64,000 nt of DNA from LMUY01 sp964244585. GTDB taxonomy: Bacteria; Pseudomonadota; Alphaproteobacteria; Acetobacterales; Acetobacteraceae. Under the pieces are notes generated by a model. That model was given only the letters and a program-made list of their open reading frames with translations. It searched no databases and had not been told where the DNA came from. The stretch's first letter is position 1, and the number at the start of each line of letters is the position of its first letter. The DNA lies in NCBI GenBank assembly GCA_964244585.1, contig CAXTJM010000004.1:167770-231769 (forward strand). The letters are read 5' to 3'. Below, piece by piece: positions 24,461-35,178 of the stretch. The position numbers were made by a program, and so were the translations under genes.

Positions 24461-25612
24461 GTGACGGAGCCGCTTGCGCTTTACATCCACTGGCCGTTCT
24501 GCCTGGCCAAGTGCCCGTACTGCGACTTCAACAGCCATGTGCGGGAGCGTATTCCGCAGGCGCGCTTCGCCGCCGCCCTGCGCACCGAACTCGCCTGGGA
24601 GGCTGCCCGGCTAGGGCGGCGCCCCCTTGGCTCGATCTTCTTCGGGGGTGGCACGCCCAGCCTGATGGAGCCGGACAGCGTCGCGGACCTGGTCGCCGAC
24701 GCCCTACGCCTGTTCGATCCCGCCCCCGGGCTGGAGGTCACGCTCGAAGCCAATCCCACCAGCGTGGAGGCCGGCCGCCTCGCTGCCTTTCGGGCGGCCG
24801 GGGTGAACCGGGCGTCGTTGGGGGTGCAAAGCCTGGACGACGCGGCGTTGCGCCTGCTCGGCCGGCAACATTCGGCGGCGCAGGCAGTGGCCGGGCTGGA
24901 ATTGGCCCGCCGCATCTTCCCACGGCTGTCCTTCGACCTGATCTATGCCCGCCCCGGCCAATCGCTCGCCGCCTGGCGGGGCGAGCTGGATGCCGCCCTG
25001 GCCCTGGCCGCCGACCACCTCTCGCTCTACCAGCTGACCGTCGAGCCCGGCACCGCGTTCGAGGCGCTGCACCGGCGGGGCGGGCTGGTGCTGCCCGGCG
25101 AGGACGCAGCCGCCGCCCTGTACGAGGCGACCGCCGCCGCCGCCGCCGCGCACGGACTGCGACAATACGAGATCTCAAACTATGCCCTGCCCGGGGCGGA
25201 AAGCCGGCACAACCTGGCCTATTGGCGCTACGGCGACTATGTGGGCGTCGGCCCCGGGGCGCATGGCCGCGTGACGCTGGGCCGCGACCTGGTCGCCACC
25301 CGCCGGCACCGTGCGCCCGAGCCCTGGGCCGAGCGCGTGGAACGCCAGGGCCATGGCAGCACGGCGGAAGAGATCGTCGGCCAGACCGACCGGGCGCGGG
25401 AGATGCTGCTGATGGGCCTGCGCCTGCACGAGGGCATCGACGCCGCCCGCTTCGCCCACCGGACCGGCACCGCCCTGCTCGACGCGATCGATGCCGATGT
25501 GCTGGCGATGGCGCAAGCGGAGGGCTACGTGCTGCGGACCCCGGAGCGCCTGGTCGCTACGGCGGAAGGACGACTGCGGCTGGATGCGCTGCTGCCCGCG
25601 CTGGTGCGCTGA
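24461..25612 (+). CDS. hemW: Heme chaperone HemW (radical SAM, HemN-like)
   Basis: A 383-residue radical SAM protein. The 4Fe-4S motif CX3CX2C is seen as Cys14, Cys18 and Cys21 in HWPFCLAKCPYC, followed by FGGGTPSLM (the SAM-binding GGTP) and QFEISNYA-like QYEISNYALPG with the family HNLAYWRYGDYVGVGPGAHGR block. It lacks the extra N-terminal Cys of true coproporphyrinogen oxidase HemN, which fits HemW, a heme-binding chaperone for respiratory enzymes. Starts at GTG 24461, 15 bases after bamE, probably in one transcript. The usual rdgB/rph neighbours of hemW are not in this window. Confidence 0.93.
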   Translation: MTEPLALYIHWPFCLAKCPYCDFNSHVRERIPQARFAAALRTELAWEAARLGRRPLGSIFFGGGTPSLMEPDSVADLVADALRLFDPAPGLEVTLEANPTSVEAGRLAAFRAAGVNRASLGVQSLDDAALRLLGRQHSAAQAVAGLELARRIFPRLSFDLIYARPGQSLAAWRGELDAALALAADHLSLYQLTVEPGTAFEALHRRGGLVLPGEDAAAALYEATAAAAAAHGLRQYEISNYALPGAESRHNLAYWRYGDYVGVGPGAHGRVTLGRDLVATRRHRAPEPWAERVERQGHGSTAEEIVGQTDRAREMLLMGLRLHEGIDAARFAHRTGTALLDAIDADVLAMAQAEGYVLRTPERLVATAEGRLRLDALLPALVR

Positions 25613-25668
25613 CTGGACAGGCGTACGGAATCGCGTTGTATCCAGCCGGAGCCGACGCGGGGGACAGG

Positions 25669-26148
25669 ATGCATTGTTCGATCAGGCGACTTGGCATGGC
25701 CGCCGCACTGTCCGGATCGCTCGCCTTCGCCGGGTCGGACCCGGTGCGGGCGCAGGCAGCGGCGCCGGACATCACGGTGGTCGATATCGCCGGCCATTCG
25801 GTGCCGCTTTCGCTGGCCGAGCTTCAGGCCTTGCCATCCCGGTCGGTGACCCTGGCCGGGGACCACGGCGCGGACCTGCACCTCACCGGACCGACGCTCC
25901 TGGCCGTGCTGGACCATGCCGGCGCGCTCGACCCCGACTTCCACAAGCGGGTGCGCCAGACGGTGAGCGCGACCGGGCGGGACGGCTACAGCGCGACGGT
26001 GGCGATGGGCGAGATCGATCCTGAATTCGAGGACAAGCCCGTGCTGCTGGCGATCGACCCGGATCGCCACGCGCTGCGCCTCGCCATTCCCGGCGACAAG
26101 CGGCTGGGCCGGGATGTGCGCGACGTGGTCGGCCTGGCCGTACGCTGA
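25669..26148 (+). CDS. Exported protein resembling a molybdopterin-oxidoreductase domain
   Basis: A 159-residue secreted protein. Start ATG 25669 follows GGGGGACAGG. A signal peptide covers about 30 residues (RRLGMAAALSGSLAFAG, cleavage near VRAQA). The mature part starts ITVVDIAGHSVPLSLAELQALPSRSVTL, which resembles the sulfite-oxidase/Oxidored_molyb core motif in which a strand is followed by LxLADLxALP. It ends LRLAIPGDKRLGRDVRDVVGLAV. No conserved cysteine for molybdenum ligation is seen in the mature part, so it probably keeps the fold without cofactor catalysis. It ends at a strong bidirectional hairpin. Function unknown. Confidence 0.72.
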   Translation: MHCSIRRLGMAAALSGSLAFAGSDPVRAQAAAPDITVVDIAGHSVPLSLAELQALPSRSVTLAGDHGADLHLTGPTLLAVLDHAGALDPDFHKRVRQTVSATGRDGYSATVAMGEIDPEFEDKPVLLAIDPDRHALRLAIPGDKRLGRDVRDVVGLAVR

Positions 26149-26166
26149 CGACAGACAGACATGACT

Positions 26167-26194
26167 GTCACGCTCGACCTGGGGTGAGCGTGAC
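26167..26194. terminator. Bidirectional terminator hairpin
   Basis: A perfect 9-bp stem (GTCACGCTC at 26167-26175 with GAGCGTGAC at 26186-26194) and a 10-base loop lie between the convergent genes for the exported molybdopterin-like protein and the DUF4337 protein. No long T run follows on either side. Confidence 0.7.
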
Positions 26195-26211
26195 CGCCAT
26201 GTCGGTTCTTG

Positions 26212-26778
26212 CTAGACCACGCTGGCGGCGACCAGGATCCCGAGCCCGACCGCCGCCGCGCCGATTCCCATGCCGATGAGCAGCACGCTGCCCAATTGCG
26301 TCACGACCGAGACGCTGACGAGCACGATCGCGATCTGCAGCGCGCTGGTGACGATCTCGTACCACTCATACTTGTGCAGGTCGGTGTCGCGCACCTGGGT
26401 CTCCGCCGCGGCGCGCGCCAGGATCTGCTTGGCCCCGTTGCCGCGGTCGCTATCCTCGACCAGGCGCTTCGCCTCCGCCTCGGCCGCCGCCGCGGTCTTC
26501 TGCGTGTCGGCCGTAGCCCCCGGGATCGCCCCCAGCACGGTGGCGGTCTGGTTCAGGACCAGCGCGCGGTTCTGCCGCGCCTGGTAGAAGGCGTACTCGT
26601 TGCTGGCGCTGATATGATGCGACAGGTAGCCGTTCTGCGACCCGCGCTCCGCCATCTCGAACACGGCCAAGGCGGCCGCGAGTACGCCGATCGCAAGGGC
26701 GGCGCGCTTGCCATGCCCGTCATCGGGATTGTGCTTCAGGTGCTCGTGACGTTCCAGTGTCTCGGCGACTTCGCTCAT
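26212..26778 (-). CDS. DUF4337 family membrane protein
   Basis: A 188-residue protein. It opens with MSEVAETLERHEHLKH, then a first transmembrane helix (AALAIGVLAAALAVFEMAERG). A periplasmic or cytoplasmic helical region follows (SHHISASNEYAFYQARQNRALVLNQTATVL and a Lys/Glu-rich stretch), then two closely spaced helices at the C-terminus (IVTSALQIAIVLVSVSVVTQLGSVLLIGMGIGAAAVGLGILVAASV). This matches the DUF4337 pattern. Function is unknown. It is convergent with the upstream exported protein and lies just downstream of rsmI on the same strand. Confidence 0.83.
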   Translation of the reverse strand: MSEVAETLERHEHLKHNPDDGHGKRAALAIGVLAAALAVFEMAERGSQNGYLSHHISASNEYAFYQARQNRALVLNQTATVLGAIPGATADTQKTAAAAEAEAKRLVEDSDRGNGAKQILARAAAETQVRDTDLHKYEWYEIVTSALQIAIVLVSVSVVTQLGSVLLIGMGIGAAAVGLGILVAASVV

Positions 26779-26794
26779 GGCATTGCCCCTAACA

Positions 26795-27676
26795 TCATTC
26801 CCGACTCAATTCGAGTGCCCGCGCATACACCACCCGGCGCGGCAGGCCGGTCGAGCCGGCCACCAGCGCGGCCGCGTCTTTGACGCTGTTGGCGGCCAAA
26901 GCGGCCAGCAGCCGGCTGTCCAGCGCCTCTGCATCCGCCGCGTCCTCCGGCGGCGGCCCGACCAGCACGGTGATCTCACCGCGGGCGGCATCCTGGCCGT
27001 AATGCGCCGCCAGGACCCCCAGCGTGCCCCGGCGCACCTCCTCGAACCGCTTGGTCAACTCCCGCGCCACTGCGGCCGGGCGGTCCCCAAAGGCCGCATG
27101 CAGGTCGGCCAGCATCTCGGCCAGGCGGTGCGGCGCCTCGTGCCACAGCAGCGTCGCCGCCAGGCCGGCCCGCTCGGCAGCCCGCAGGCGCCCGAACGCC
27201 GCGAGCCGCGCGGCCGACCGGGGCGGCGGAAAGCCGAGGAACAGGAACGGCTGCGGCGGCAGGCCGCTCAGCACCAGCGCGGTCACGGCGGCGTTTGGCC
27301 CAGGGACGACGCCCACCGGCAGAGCCGCCGCGATCGCCGCCCGCACCAGGCGGAACCCCGGATCGCTCACCACGGGCGTGCCGGCATCCGACACCAGCAC
27401 GACCTTCCGCCCGGACCGGACGGCGTCCAGCACCGCCGGGATGCGCGCCTCCTCGTTATGGTCGTGCAATGGCGATGTGGCCGCGGAAATCCCATATGCC
27501 GACAGCAACCGGGCCGTGACCCTGGTATCCTCGCAGAGCACGGTGTCGGCCGAACGCAGCGCCTCCAGCGCGCGCTGGCTGATGTCGCCGAGGTTGCCGA
27601 TCGGCGTGGAAACCAGCACAAGGCTCCCGTGTGCCGGGTCGAGCCCCCCGTCCGCCGTGGTCACAGCGAGGGTCAT
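26795..27676 (-). CDS. rsmI: 16S rRNA (cytidine-2'-O)-methyltransferase RsmI
   Basis: Methylates the 2'-O of C1402 in 16S rRNA at the decoding centre, using SAM. The 293-residue protein has the tetrapyrrole-methylase fold: GSLVLVSTPIGNLGDISQRALEAL at the start, LCEDTRVTARLL, HNEEARIPAVLDAV, VVLVSDAGTPVVSDPGFRLV, VGVVPGPNAAVTALVLSGLPPQPFLFLGFPP, and an ARELTKRFEEVRRGTL loop. These are diagnostic of RsmI. The start ATG 27676 is only 13 bases from the start of the divergent LpoA-like gene; GTG 27664 is an alternative. The common neighbour yraN is absent here. Confidence 0.96.
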   Translation of the reverse strand: MTLAVTTADGGLDPAHGSLVLVSTPIGNLGDISQRALEALRSADTVLCEDTRVTARLLSAYGISAATSPLHDHNEEARIPAVLDAVRSGRKVVLVSDAGTPVVSDPGFRLVRAAIAAALPVGVVPGPNAAVTALVLSGLPPQPFLFLGFPPPRSAARLAAFGRLRAAERAGLAATLLWHEAPHRLAEMLADLHAAFGDRPAAVARELTKRFEEVRRGTLGVLAAHYGQDAARGEITVLVGPPPEDAADAEALDSRLLAALAANSVKDAAALVAGSTGLPRRVVYARALELSRE

Positions 27677-27689
27677 CGGAGTCCAGATC

Positions 27690-28910
27690 GTGACGTTGCG
27701 CGCATTCCCGTTCCCCCTCGCCTCCCTCCTGGCGGCAGCCGTGCTGGCCGGGTGCGTGGCAGCCCCGGACGGGGCCATACCCAACCGGGTCACCGCTGCG
27801 AAGACCGCGACGGCGGTCAACCCGAAGATCGCGGTGCTGGTGCCGCTCACCGGGCCGAACGCCGCGCTGGGGCGGGACCTGCTGCGCGCCGTGCAACTTG
27901 CACTCGGCCCGGACGGTCCGCAACCGGACGTGCAGGACACCGCGAGCACCCCGTTCGGCGCCACGATGGCCGCCCAGGCCGCCGTGGCCGCGGGCGACGG
28001 CATCATCGTGGGCCCGCTCACCGCGCAGGAAACGGCCGCGGCCGCCGCCGTGGCGGTGGCCATCCCCATCCTGGCCTTCACCTCGGACCGGCAGCAGGGG
28101 CGGCCCGGCGTCTGGGCGCTTGGCATCACGCCGCAACAGCAGGTGGGGCGCATGGTCCGGGCGCTGGCGCAGCGCGGCAAGACCCGCGTGGCGGCCGTGC
28201 TGCCCGACAACATCTTCGGCAACGCGCTGGCGGATGGGCTGACCCGCACCGCCACCGAGGTCGCCGACCCGGCGCCCGTCATCAAGCGCTACCCGAATGG
28301 ACGCCAGCCGGCGCTGGACGCCGCCCTGCGCGACGTCGCCGACCATGCCAACCGCCAGGGTGCGATCGACCAGCAGGTGCAGGCGGCGCGGCAAAGCAGC
28401 GACCCGAACGTCAGCAGCCAGGCCGACAGCCTGGCGCAACAGCCCGTGCCGCCGGCGCCGTTCGATGCCTTGCTGCTGGCAGAAAGCGGGCCGCCGCTGG
28501 CCCGCATCGCCGCCGCCCTGCCGGGGTACGGCGTGGCCCCGCCGGACGTCCAGGTGGTCGGGCCGGCCACCTGGGCGCGCGACGCCGCCAATCTGGGCGG
28601 GCTGGCAGGCGCCTGGTACGCCGCGCCCGACCCGGCGTTCCGCACGCGGTTCGAACAGGCCTACGCGGCCAAGTACGGCGCACCGCCGCCCGGCCTAGCC
28701 GACATCGCCTACGACGCGGCGGACCTCGCCCGCGTCGCGGCCGGCAACCCGGCCACCATCACGCAGGCGACCGGCTTCCGCGGCGTGGACGGCCTGTTCG
28801 CCCTGCGGCCCGACGGCCAGGTGGTGCGTGGACTGGCCATATTCGGCGTCGGGCCGGGTGGCCCACGCATCGTCGACCCGGCCCCCGCCAGCATCGCGCC
28901 CGGTAGCTGA
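27690..28910 (+). CDS. Penicillin-binding protein activator (LpoA-like) lipoprotein
   Basis: A 406-residue outer-membrane lipoprotein candidate. The GTG start at 27690 is followed by a signal with lipobox LLAAAVLAGC. The mature part has a type-1 periplasmic-binding fold: KIAVLVPLTGPNAALGRDLLRAVQLAL, GIIVGPLTAQETAAAAAVA, PILAFTSDRQQGRPGVWALGITPQQQVGRM. In enterobacteria LpoA activates PBP1A; alphaproteobacterial homologues are annotated as penicillin-binding protein activators on the basis of this domain. It is divergent from rsmI (the yraL/yraM arrangement) and precedes a histidine kinase gene. The long Ala/Gln-rich segment around residues 225-255 may be a linker. Confidence 0.88.
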   Translation: MTLRAFPFPLASLLAAAVLAGCVAAPDGAIPNRVTAAKTATAVNPKIAVLVPLTGPNAALGRDLLRAVQLALGPDGPQPDVQDTASTPFGATMAAQAAVAAGDGIIVGPLTAQETAAAAAVAVAIPILAFTSDRQQGRPGVWALGITPQQQVGRMVRALAQRGKTRVAAVLPDNIFGNALADGLTRTATEVADPAPVIKRYPNGRQPALDAALRDVADHANRQGAIDQQVQAARQSSDPNVSSQADSLAQQPVPPAPFDALLLAESGPPLARIAAALPGYGVAPPDVQVVGPATWARDAANLGGLAGAWYAAPDPAFRTRFEQAYAAKYGAPPPGLADIAYDAADLARVAAGNPATITQATGFRGVDGLFALRPDGQVVRGLAIFGVGPGGPRIVDPAPASIAPGS

Positions 28911-28913
28911 GCC

Positions 28914-28930
28914 GGCCGGCCAGGCCGGCC
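28914..28930. repeat. 17-bp GC palindrome between lpoA-like and kinase genes
   Basis: GGCCGGCC-A-GGCCGGCC forms a perfect palindrome of 17 bases in the 27-base gap before the phoR-like start. As a hairpin it would have a 6-bp stem. It could be a weak terminator or occlude the ribosome binding site of the downstream GTG, which has no clear Shine-Dalgarno of its own. Confidence 0.5.
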
Positions 28931-28937
28931 AGCGGCC

Positions 28938-30209
28938 GTGGCGACGCTGCCGATGGCGGCAGTCCTGTGTGCGCCGCCTCTGCTCGCCCTGCTGGCGCTG
29001 GTGGCCACGGGCGCGGCGCGCCCCGGCCCGGCCATCGCCGCAGGGCTGTTCGACCTGGCCGCGGCGATCGCCTTCGCGGCCTGGCGCGCGCGGGCGCCGC
29101 ATCGCCTCGCCACGCCGGCCCAGCGCCCCAGCCAGGGCGACGCCGACGGCGGAACGCGCCCGCATGACGTACGGTCCGAGCCGCTGTTGCAGCGGCTGCG
29201 AACCGAGCAATCGATCATCGAGACGCTGCCCGACCCGCTGGTGGTGCTGGGAGCCGAGCGGACCGTGACGCGGGCCAATGCCGCCGCCCGCGCCGTGTTC
29301 GGGGCGGAGATGCCGGCGGTGCTGCGCCATCCCGGCCTGCGCAACGCCATCGACCGCGCCGTGGCGACCGGCGCGCCGCAACAGGCCGACCTGTTCCTGC
29401 CGGTCCCGGTCGAGCGGGAGGTGCATGCGACGGTGCTGGACCTGGCGGGTGGCCAGGTGGTCGCCGTGCTGTCCGACCGCACGCGGGAGCGCGCGCTGGA
29501 GCGCACGCGCGCCGATTTCGTCACCAATGCCAGCCACGAACTGCGCACACCGCTGGCCAGCCTGATCGGCTTCATCGACACGTTGCGCGGCCCGGCGGCC
29601 GACGACCCGCCGGCGCAGGCCCGCTTCCTGGGGATCATGGCGGAGCAGGCCGGCCGGATGAGCCGCCTGATCGACGACCTGCTCAGCCTGTCCCGCATCG
29701 AGCTGACCGAGCACCGGCCGCCCACCGACTCGGTCGACTTGGCCGAGTTGCTGCGCTTCACCGCCGCATCGTTCGAGCCGCGGCTGACGCGGCGCGGCAT
29801 CCGGCTGGCGCTGGACCTGCCGGACGACCTGCCCCTGGTGGCGGGCGATGACGACCAGCTGGGCCAAGTGTTCCAGAACCTGATGGACAACGCGATCAAG
29901 TACGGGCGCGAAGGAGGCACGGTGCAGGTGGCCGCGGCGCTCGCCCAGCCCGGCGGGCGCTGGCCGGCACGACCGGGGATCACCGTCGCCGTGGCCGATG
30001 ACGGGGCCGGCATCGCCCGCGAGCACCTGCCCAGGCTGACGGAGCGGTTCTACCGCGTGGACAAGGGGCGGTCGCGCGCCGTGGGGGGCACCGGGCTGGG
30101 GCTCGCCATCGTCAAGCACATCGTCAACCGCCATCGCGGCCAGCTGGCGATCGACAGCCGTGAGGGACACGGAACGACCTTCACCGTCTGGCTGCCGGTC
30201 ACCACCTGA
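28938..30209 (+). CDS. Sensor histidine kinase, PhoR family
   Basis: A 423-residue kinase. Two short hydrophobic segments near the N-terminus (residues ~8-50) anchor it in the membrane without a large periplasmic domain. A PAS-like region follows (IIETLPDPLVVLGAERTVTRANAAARAVFG). The dimerisation/phosphoacceptor box is FVTNASHELRTPLASLIGF with His200. The ATPase domain has the N box QVFQNLMDNAIKYG, the G1 box DDGAGI, the F box REHLPRLTERFYRVDKGRSR and the G2 box GTGLGLAIVKHI. This is the PhoR layout (phosphate-starvation sensor), but no phoB, pst or phoU gene is nearby. GTG start 28938 is uncertain; ATG 28953 is an alternative. Confidence 0.87.
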   Translation: MATLPMAAVLCAPPLLALLALVATGAARPGPAIAAGLFDLAAAIAFAAWRARAPHRLATPAQRPSQGDADGGTRPHDVRSEPLLQRLRTEQSIIETLPDPLVVLGAERTVTRANAAARAVFGAEMPAVLRHPGLRNAIDRAVATGAPQQADLFLPVPVEREVHATVLDLAGGQVVAVLSDRTRERALERTRADFVTNASHELRTPLASLIGFIDTLRGPAADDPPAQARFLGIMAEQAGRMSRLIDDLLSLSRIELTEHRPPTDSVDLAELLRFTAASFEPRLTRRGIRLALDLPDDLPLVAGDDDQLGQVFQNLMDNAIKYGREGGTVQVAAALAQPGGRWPARPGITVAVADDGAGIAREHLPRLTERFYRVDKGRSRAVGGTGLGLAIVKHIVNRHRGQLAIDSREGHGTTFTVWLPVTT

Positions 30210-31485
30210 GCGCTGCCTTGATCTGACCGCGATTTTCATCTGAAAACGACGCCAATGAAGCAAGAACACGATCCGTCTGGGGTGCGGCCGGGATGATGAC
30301 GCCGTCGATCGGCCTGCCGGTCATCAATTTCTTCATGGCCGATGTCGGCGGCGGCATGGGGCCGTTCCTGTCCACCTGGCTGGCGCAGGCGGAGAAATGG
30401 CCGCCGGACGAGATCGGCATGGTGCTCTCCGCCGGGTTGATCGCCGGCATGCTGATGGCCACGCCCGCGGGTGCGCTGATCGACCGCATCGGACGCCCGC
30501 GCATGATGCTGGGCGTCACCTGCCTGATGATCATGGGCGGCACGCTGGCGATGTTCCTGGTGCATGGCCTGTGGCCCATCCTGGCGGCGCAGGTCGTGGT
30601 GGCCACCGGCGGGGCGTTGGGCGGTCCGTCGCTGACGGCGCTTACCATGGCCACCGTCGGCAAGGATGGCTTTCCCCGCCAGCAGGGCATCAACCAGGCA
30701 GCCACCCACTCCGGCAACGTCGTGGCGGCGGCGATGATCTGGGCCGCCGCCTTCGCGATCGGGCCGGCATCCTCCATCGCGATCCTGGGCATCATGGCAG
30801 CCGGGATGCTGGCCGCGCTGCTGTTCTATCCGCGCGACGTTATCGACCACACCCGCATGGCGGGACGGGAGCGACGCAAGAAGGGCGAGAAGCGCGGTAG
30901 CACCCGGGCCCTGCTGCGCAACAAGCGCCTCCTGGTCGTGATCCTGGCGGTGGGATCGTTCAATTTCGGCAATGCGGCGGTCCTGCCCCTGCTGGGCCAG
31001 CGCCTGGCGGCGGAGAAGCTGCACGACGCGACCCAATGGCTGGCCATCCTGGTCGTGGTCGCGCAGGCGGTGATGGTGCCGGTCTCATGGGCGGCCGGGT
31101 ACCTGGCGGACAAGATCGGCCGCCGCATCCTGCTGATCGCCTCCTGCGCCGTGCTCCCGGTGCGCGGCCTGCTGGCGGCCCTGTCGCACGATCCGGCGGC
31201 GCTGATCGCCATCGAGGTGCTGGACGGGATCGGCGCCGGGCTGATCAGCGTCGCCGCCCCCGCCGCCGTGGCGGACCTGACCTATGGCGGCGGCCGGACG
31301 CAGACCGCGATGGGTGCGCTGGGCACCATGCAGTCGCTCGCCTCCGCCCTGTCGGCCTACGTGGCCGGCCTCGTCGTGGTGCGGCTGGGATGGACGCCGG
31401 CCTACGGCCTGTTGGCGATGGTCCCGCTGGCGGGCCTCGGCCTGCTCTGCACCGTCCGCCTGCACGACGAGCACGCCGCGCAAGG

Positions 31486-33047
<1,562 letters not shown>

Positions 33048-33051
<4 letters not shown>

Positions 33052-34070
33052 CTGGGTTGCTTGCGCGGGTCGAAGGCGTCGCGCACCGCCTCGCCGACGA
33101 AGATCAGCAGGATCAGGATGCCGCCCAGCACGAAGAAGGCGGTGATGCCCAGCCAGGGCGCCTGGAGGTTGTTCTTGCCCTGGTTCACCAATTCCCCCAG
33201 CGACGGCGAGCCCGGCGGCAGGCCGAAGCCGAGGAAGTCCAGGCTGGCCAGCACCGTCACCGAGCCGGACAGGGTGAACGGCAGGAAGGTGAGCGTGGCC
33301 ACCAGCGCGTTCGGCAGGATGTGCCGCCACATGATGGCGGCGTCGCGCACGCCGAGCGCCCGCGCCGCGCGCACGTAATCCAGGTTGCGCCCGCGCAGGA
33401 ACTCCGCCCGCACCACGCCGGTCAACCCCATCCAGGAAAACGCCAGCAGGAACAGCAGCAGCACCCAGAAGGTGGGAGTGATGATGGAGGCCAGGATGAT
33501 CAGCATGAAAAGCTGCGGCATGCCCGACCAGATCTCGATGAAGCGTTGGAACAGCAGGTCGGTGAGGCCACCATAGAAGCCCTGCACCGCCCCGGCCATG
33601 ATGCCGAGCACCGAGGAGACGATGGTGAGGGTGAAGCCGAACAGCACCGAGATGCGGAAGCCGTAGATCACCCGCGCCAGCACGTCGCGGGACTGGTCGT
33701 CCGTGCCGAACAGGTTGCGCCGGGACGGCGGCGTGGGCGGCGGGGCGGGAAGCTGCTTGACCAGCGTGTCGTAGGAGAACGGCACGGCCGGCCAGATCAT
33801 CCAGCCCTTCGCCTCGATCGCCCTGGCCAGGTCGGGGTCGGTGTAGTCCGCCTCCAACGGCAGGAAATCCGGGCCGAACGCATCCTCGCTGTAATCCTGC
33901 AGGACCGGGAAGAACCAGTGGCCATCGTACCGGATCAGCAGCGGCCGGTCGTTCGCCACGAACTCCGCCGCCGCGCAGACGAGGAACAGGGCCAGGAAGA
34001 TCCACAGCGACCACCAGCCGCGGCGATGCGATCGGAAGATGGCGATACGGCGGCGGTTGAGCGGGGTCAC
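33048..34070 (-). CDS. yejE: Peptide ABC transporter permease YejE-like
   Basis: A 340-residue inner-membrane permease. One N-terminal helix (WWSLWIFLALFLVCAAAEFVAND) is followed by a large periplasmic segment with RRNLFGTDDQSRDVLARVIYGFRIS, typical of YejE/DppC-type proteins. The cytoplasmic EAA loop is RAARALGVRDAAIMWRHILPNALVATL. It ends GLPPGSPSLGELVNQGKNN and a last helix. It pairs with YejB to form the translocation pore. It begins 28 bases after the YejB stop and overlaps YejF. Confidence 0.94.
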
Positions 34071-34098
34071 CGGGCAGCACCCTCACACCGTCGCACCC

Positions 34099-35178
34099 TT
34101 ACCCCCGCCGCTCGAAATCGATCCGGGGATCGACCAGCGTATACATCACGTCGCCGACGATCTGCAGCAGCAGGCCGATCAGCGTGAACATGTAGAGCGT
34201 GCCGAACATCACCGGGTAGTCGCGCCGGATCGCGCTGTCGAAGCCCAGCAGGCCGAGCCCGTCCAGGGAAAACACGATCTCCACCAGCAGGGCCGACGAG
34301 AACAGGATGCCGATGAACGCCGCCGGGAACCCGGCCACGATCAGCAGCATGGCGTTGCGGAACACGTGGCCGTACAGCACGCGCTGCTCGCCCGCCCCCT
34401 TCGCCCGGGCGGTCAGCACATATTGCTTGCCGATCTCGTCCAGGAAGCAGTTCTTGGTCAGGATCGTCAGGCTGGCGAAGCCGCCGGCCACCAGCGCCAC
34501 CGTGGGCAGCACCATGTGCCAGGCGTAATCTCCCAGGCGCTGCGGCCAGGGCCAGGCGCCGCTGCCCTCGCTGGTGAGCCCGCGCAGCGGGAACCAGTGC
34601 ACGAACGAGCCGCCGGCGAACAGCACCACCAGCAGGATCGCGAACAGGAAGCCGGGGATGGCATACCCCACCAGCACCGCGGCACTGGTGGCGACGTCGA
34701 ACCGGCTGCCGTCCCGCACCGCCTTGGCGATGCCGAGCGGGATCGAGACGAGGTAGATCAGCAGGGTGGACCACAATCCGATCGAGATGCTCACCGGCAT
34801 CTTCTGCACCACGAGGTGCAGCACGGAGTCGTTGCGGAAGAAGGACCGCCCGAAATCGAAGCGGAGGTAGGAGCCGATCATTTCCAGGTAGCGCGTCAGC
34901 GGCGGCTTGTCGAAGCCGAACATGTGCTGGATCTGCATCACGGTCTGCGGGTCCAGCCCGCGCCGGCCGCGATAGCCGCTGCTGGAATCGCTCGGCTGCA
35001 TCACGTCGGAGCCGCCGCCGGTCAGTCGGCCCATGGTCTGGCCCTGGCCGCGCAGCTCCGCCAGCATCTGCTCCACCGGGCCGCCCGGGGCGAACTGCAC
35101 GACGGCGAAGTTGATCGTGATGATGCCGAACAGGGTCGGGACCACCAGCAACAGGCGCCGCAGCAGGTAGCCGCCCAT
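34099..35178 (-). CDS. yejB: Peptide ABC transporter permease YejB-like
   Basis: A 359-residue permease. N-terminus MGGYLLRRLLLVVPTLFGIITINFAVVQFAPGGPVEQML is typical of DppB/YejB. A long insertion with GLDPQTVMQIQHMFGFDKPPLTRYLEMIGSYLRFDFGRSFF is the YejB-specific segment. The EAA-type loop lies in YVLTARAKGAGEQRVLYGHVFRNAMLLI. The ATG at 35178 shares its first base with the TGA of the binding-protein gene (TGATG), showing tight coupling. An upstream in-frame extension to 35343 is not supported. Confidence 0.94.
   Translation of the reverse strand: MGGYLLRRLLLVVPTLFGIITINFAVVQFAPGGPVEQMLAELRGQGQTMGRLTGGGSDVMQPSDSSSGYRGRRGLDPQTVMQIQHMFGFDKPPLTRYLEMIGSYLRFDFGRSFFRNDSVLHLVVQKMPVSISIGLWSTLLIYLVSIPLGIAKAVRDGSRFDVATSAAVLVGYAIPGFLFAILLVVLFAGGSFVHWFPLRGLTSEGSGAWPWPQRLGDYAWHMVLPTVALVAGGFASLTILTKNCFLDEIGKQYVLTARAKGAGEQRVLYGHVFRNAMLLIVAGFPAAFIGILFSSALLVEIVFSLDGLGLLGFDSAIRRDYPVMFGTLYMFTLIGLLLQIVGDVMYTLVDPRIDFERRG

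Noticed and set aside
30255..30296. 13-codon leader peptide overlapping the MFS start
   Set aside because: No ribosome binding site or regulatory residues; overlap of TGA with ATG is easily accidental.
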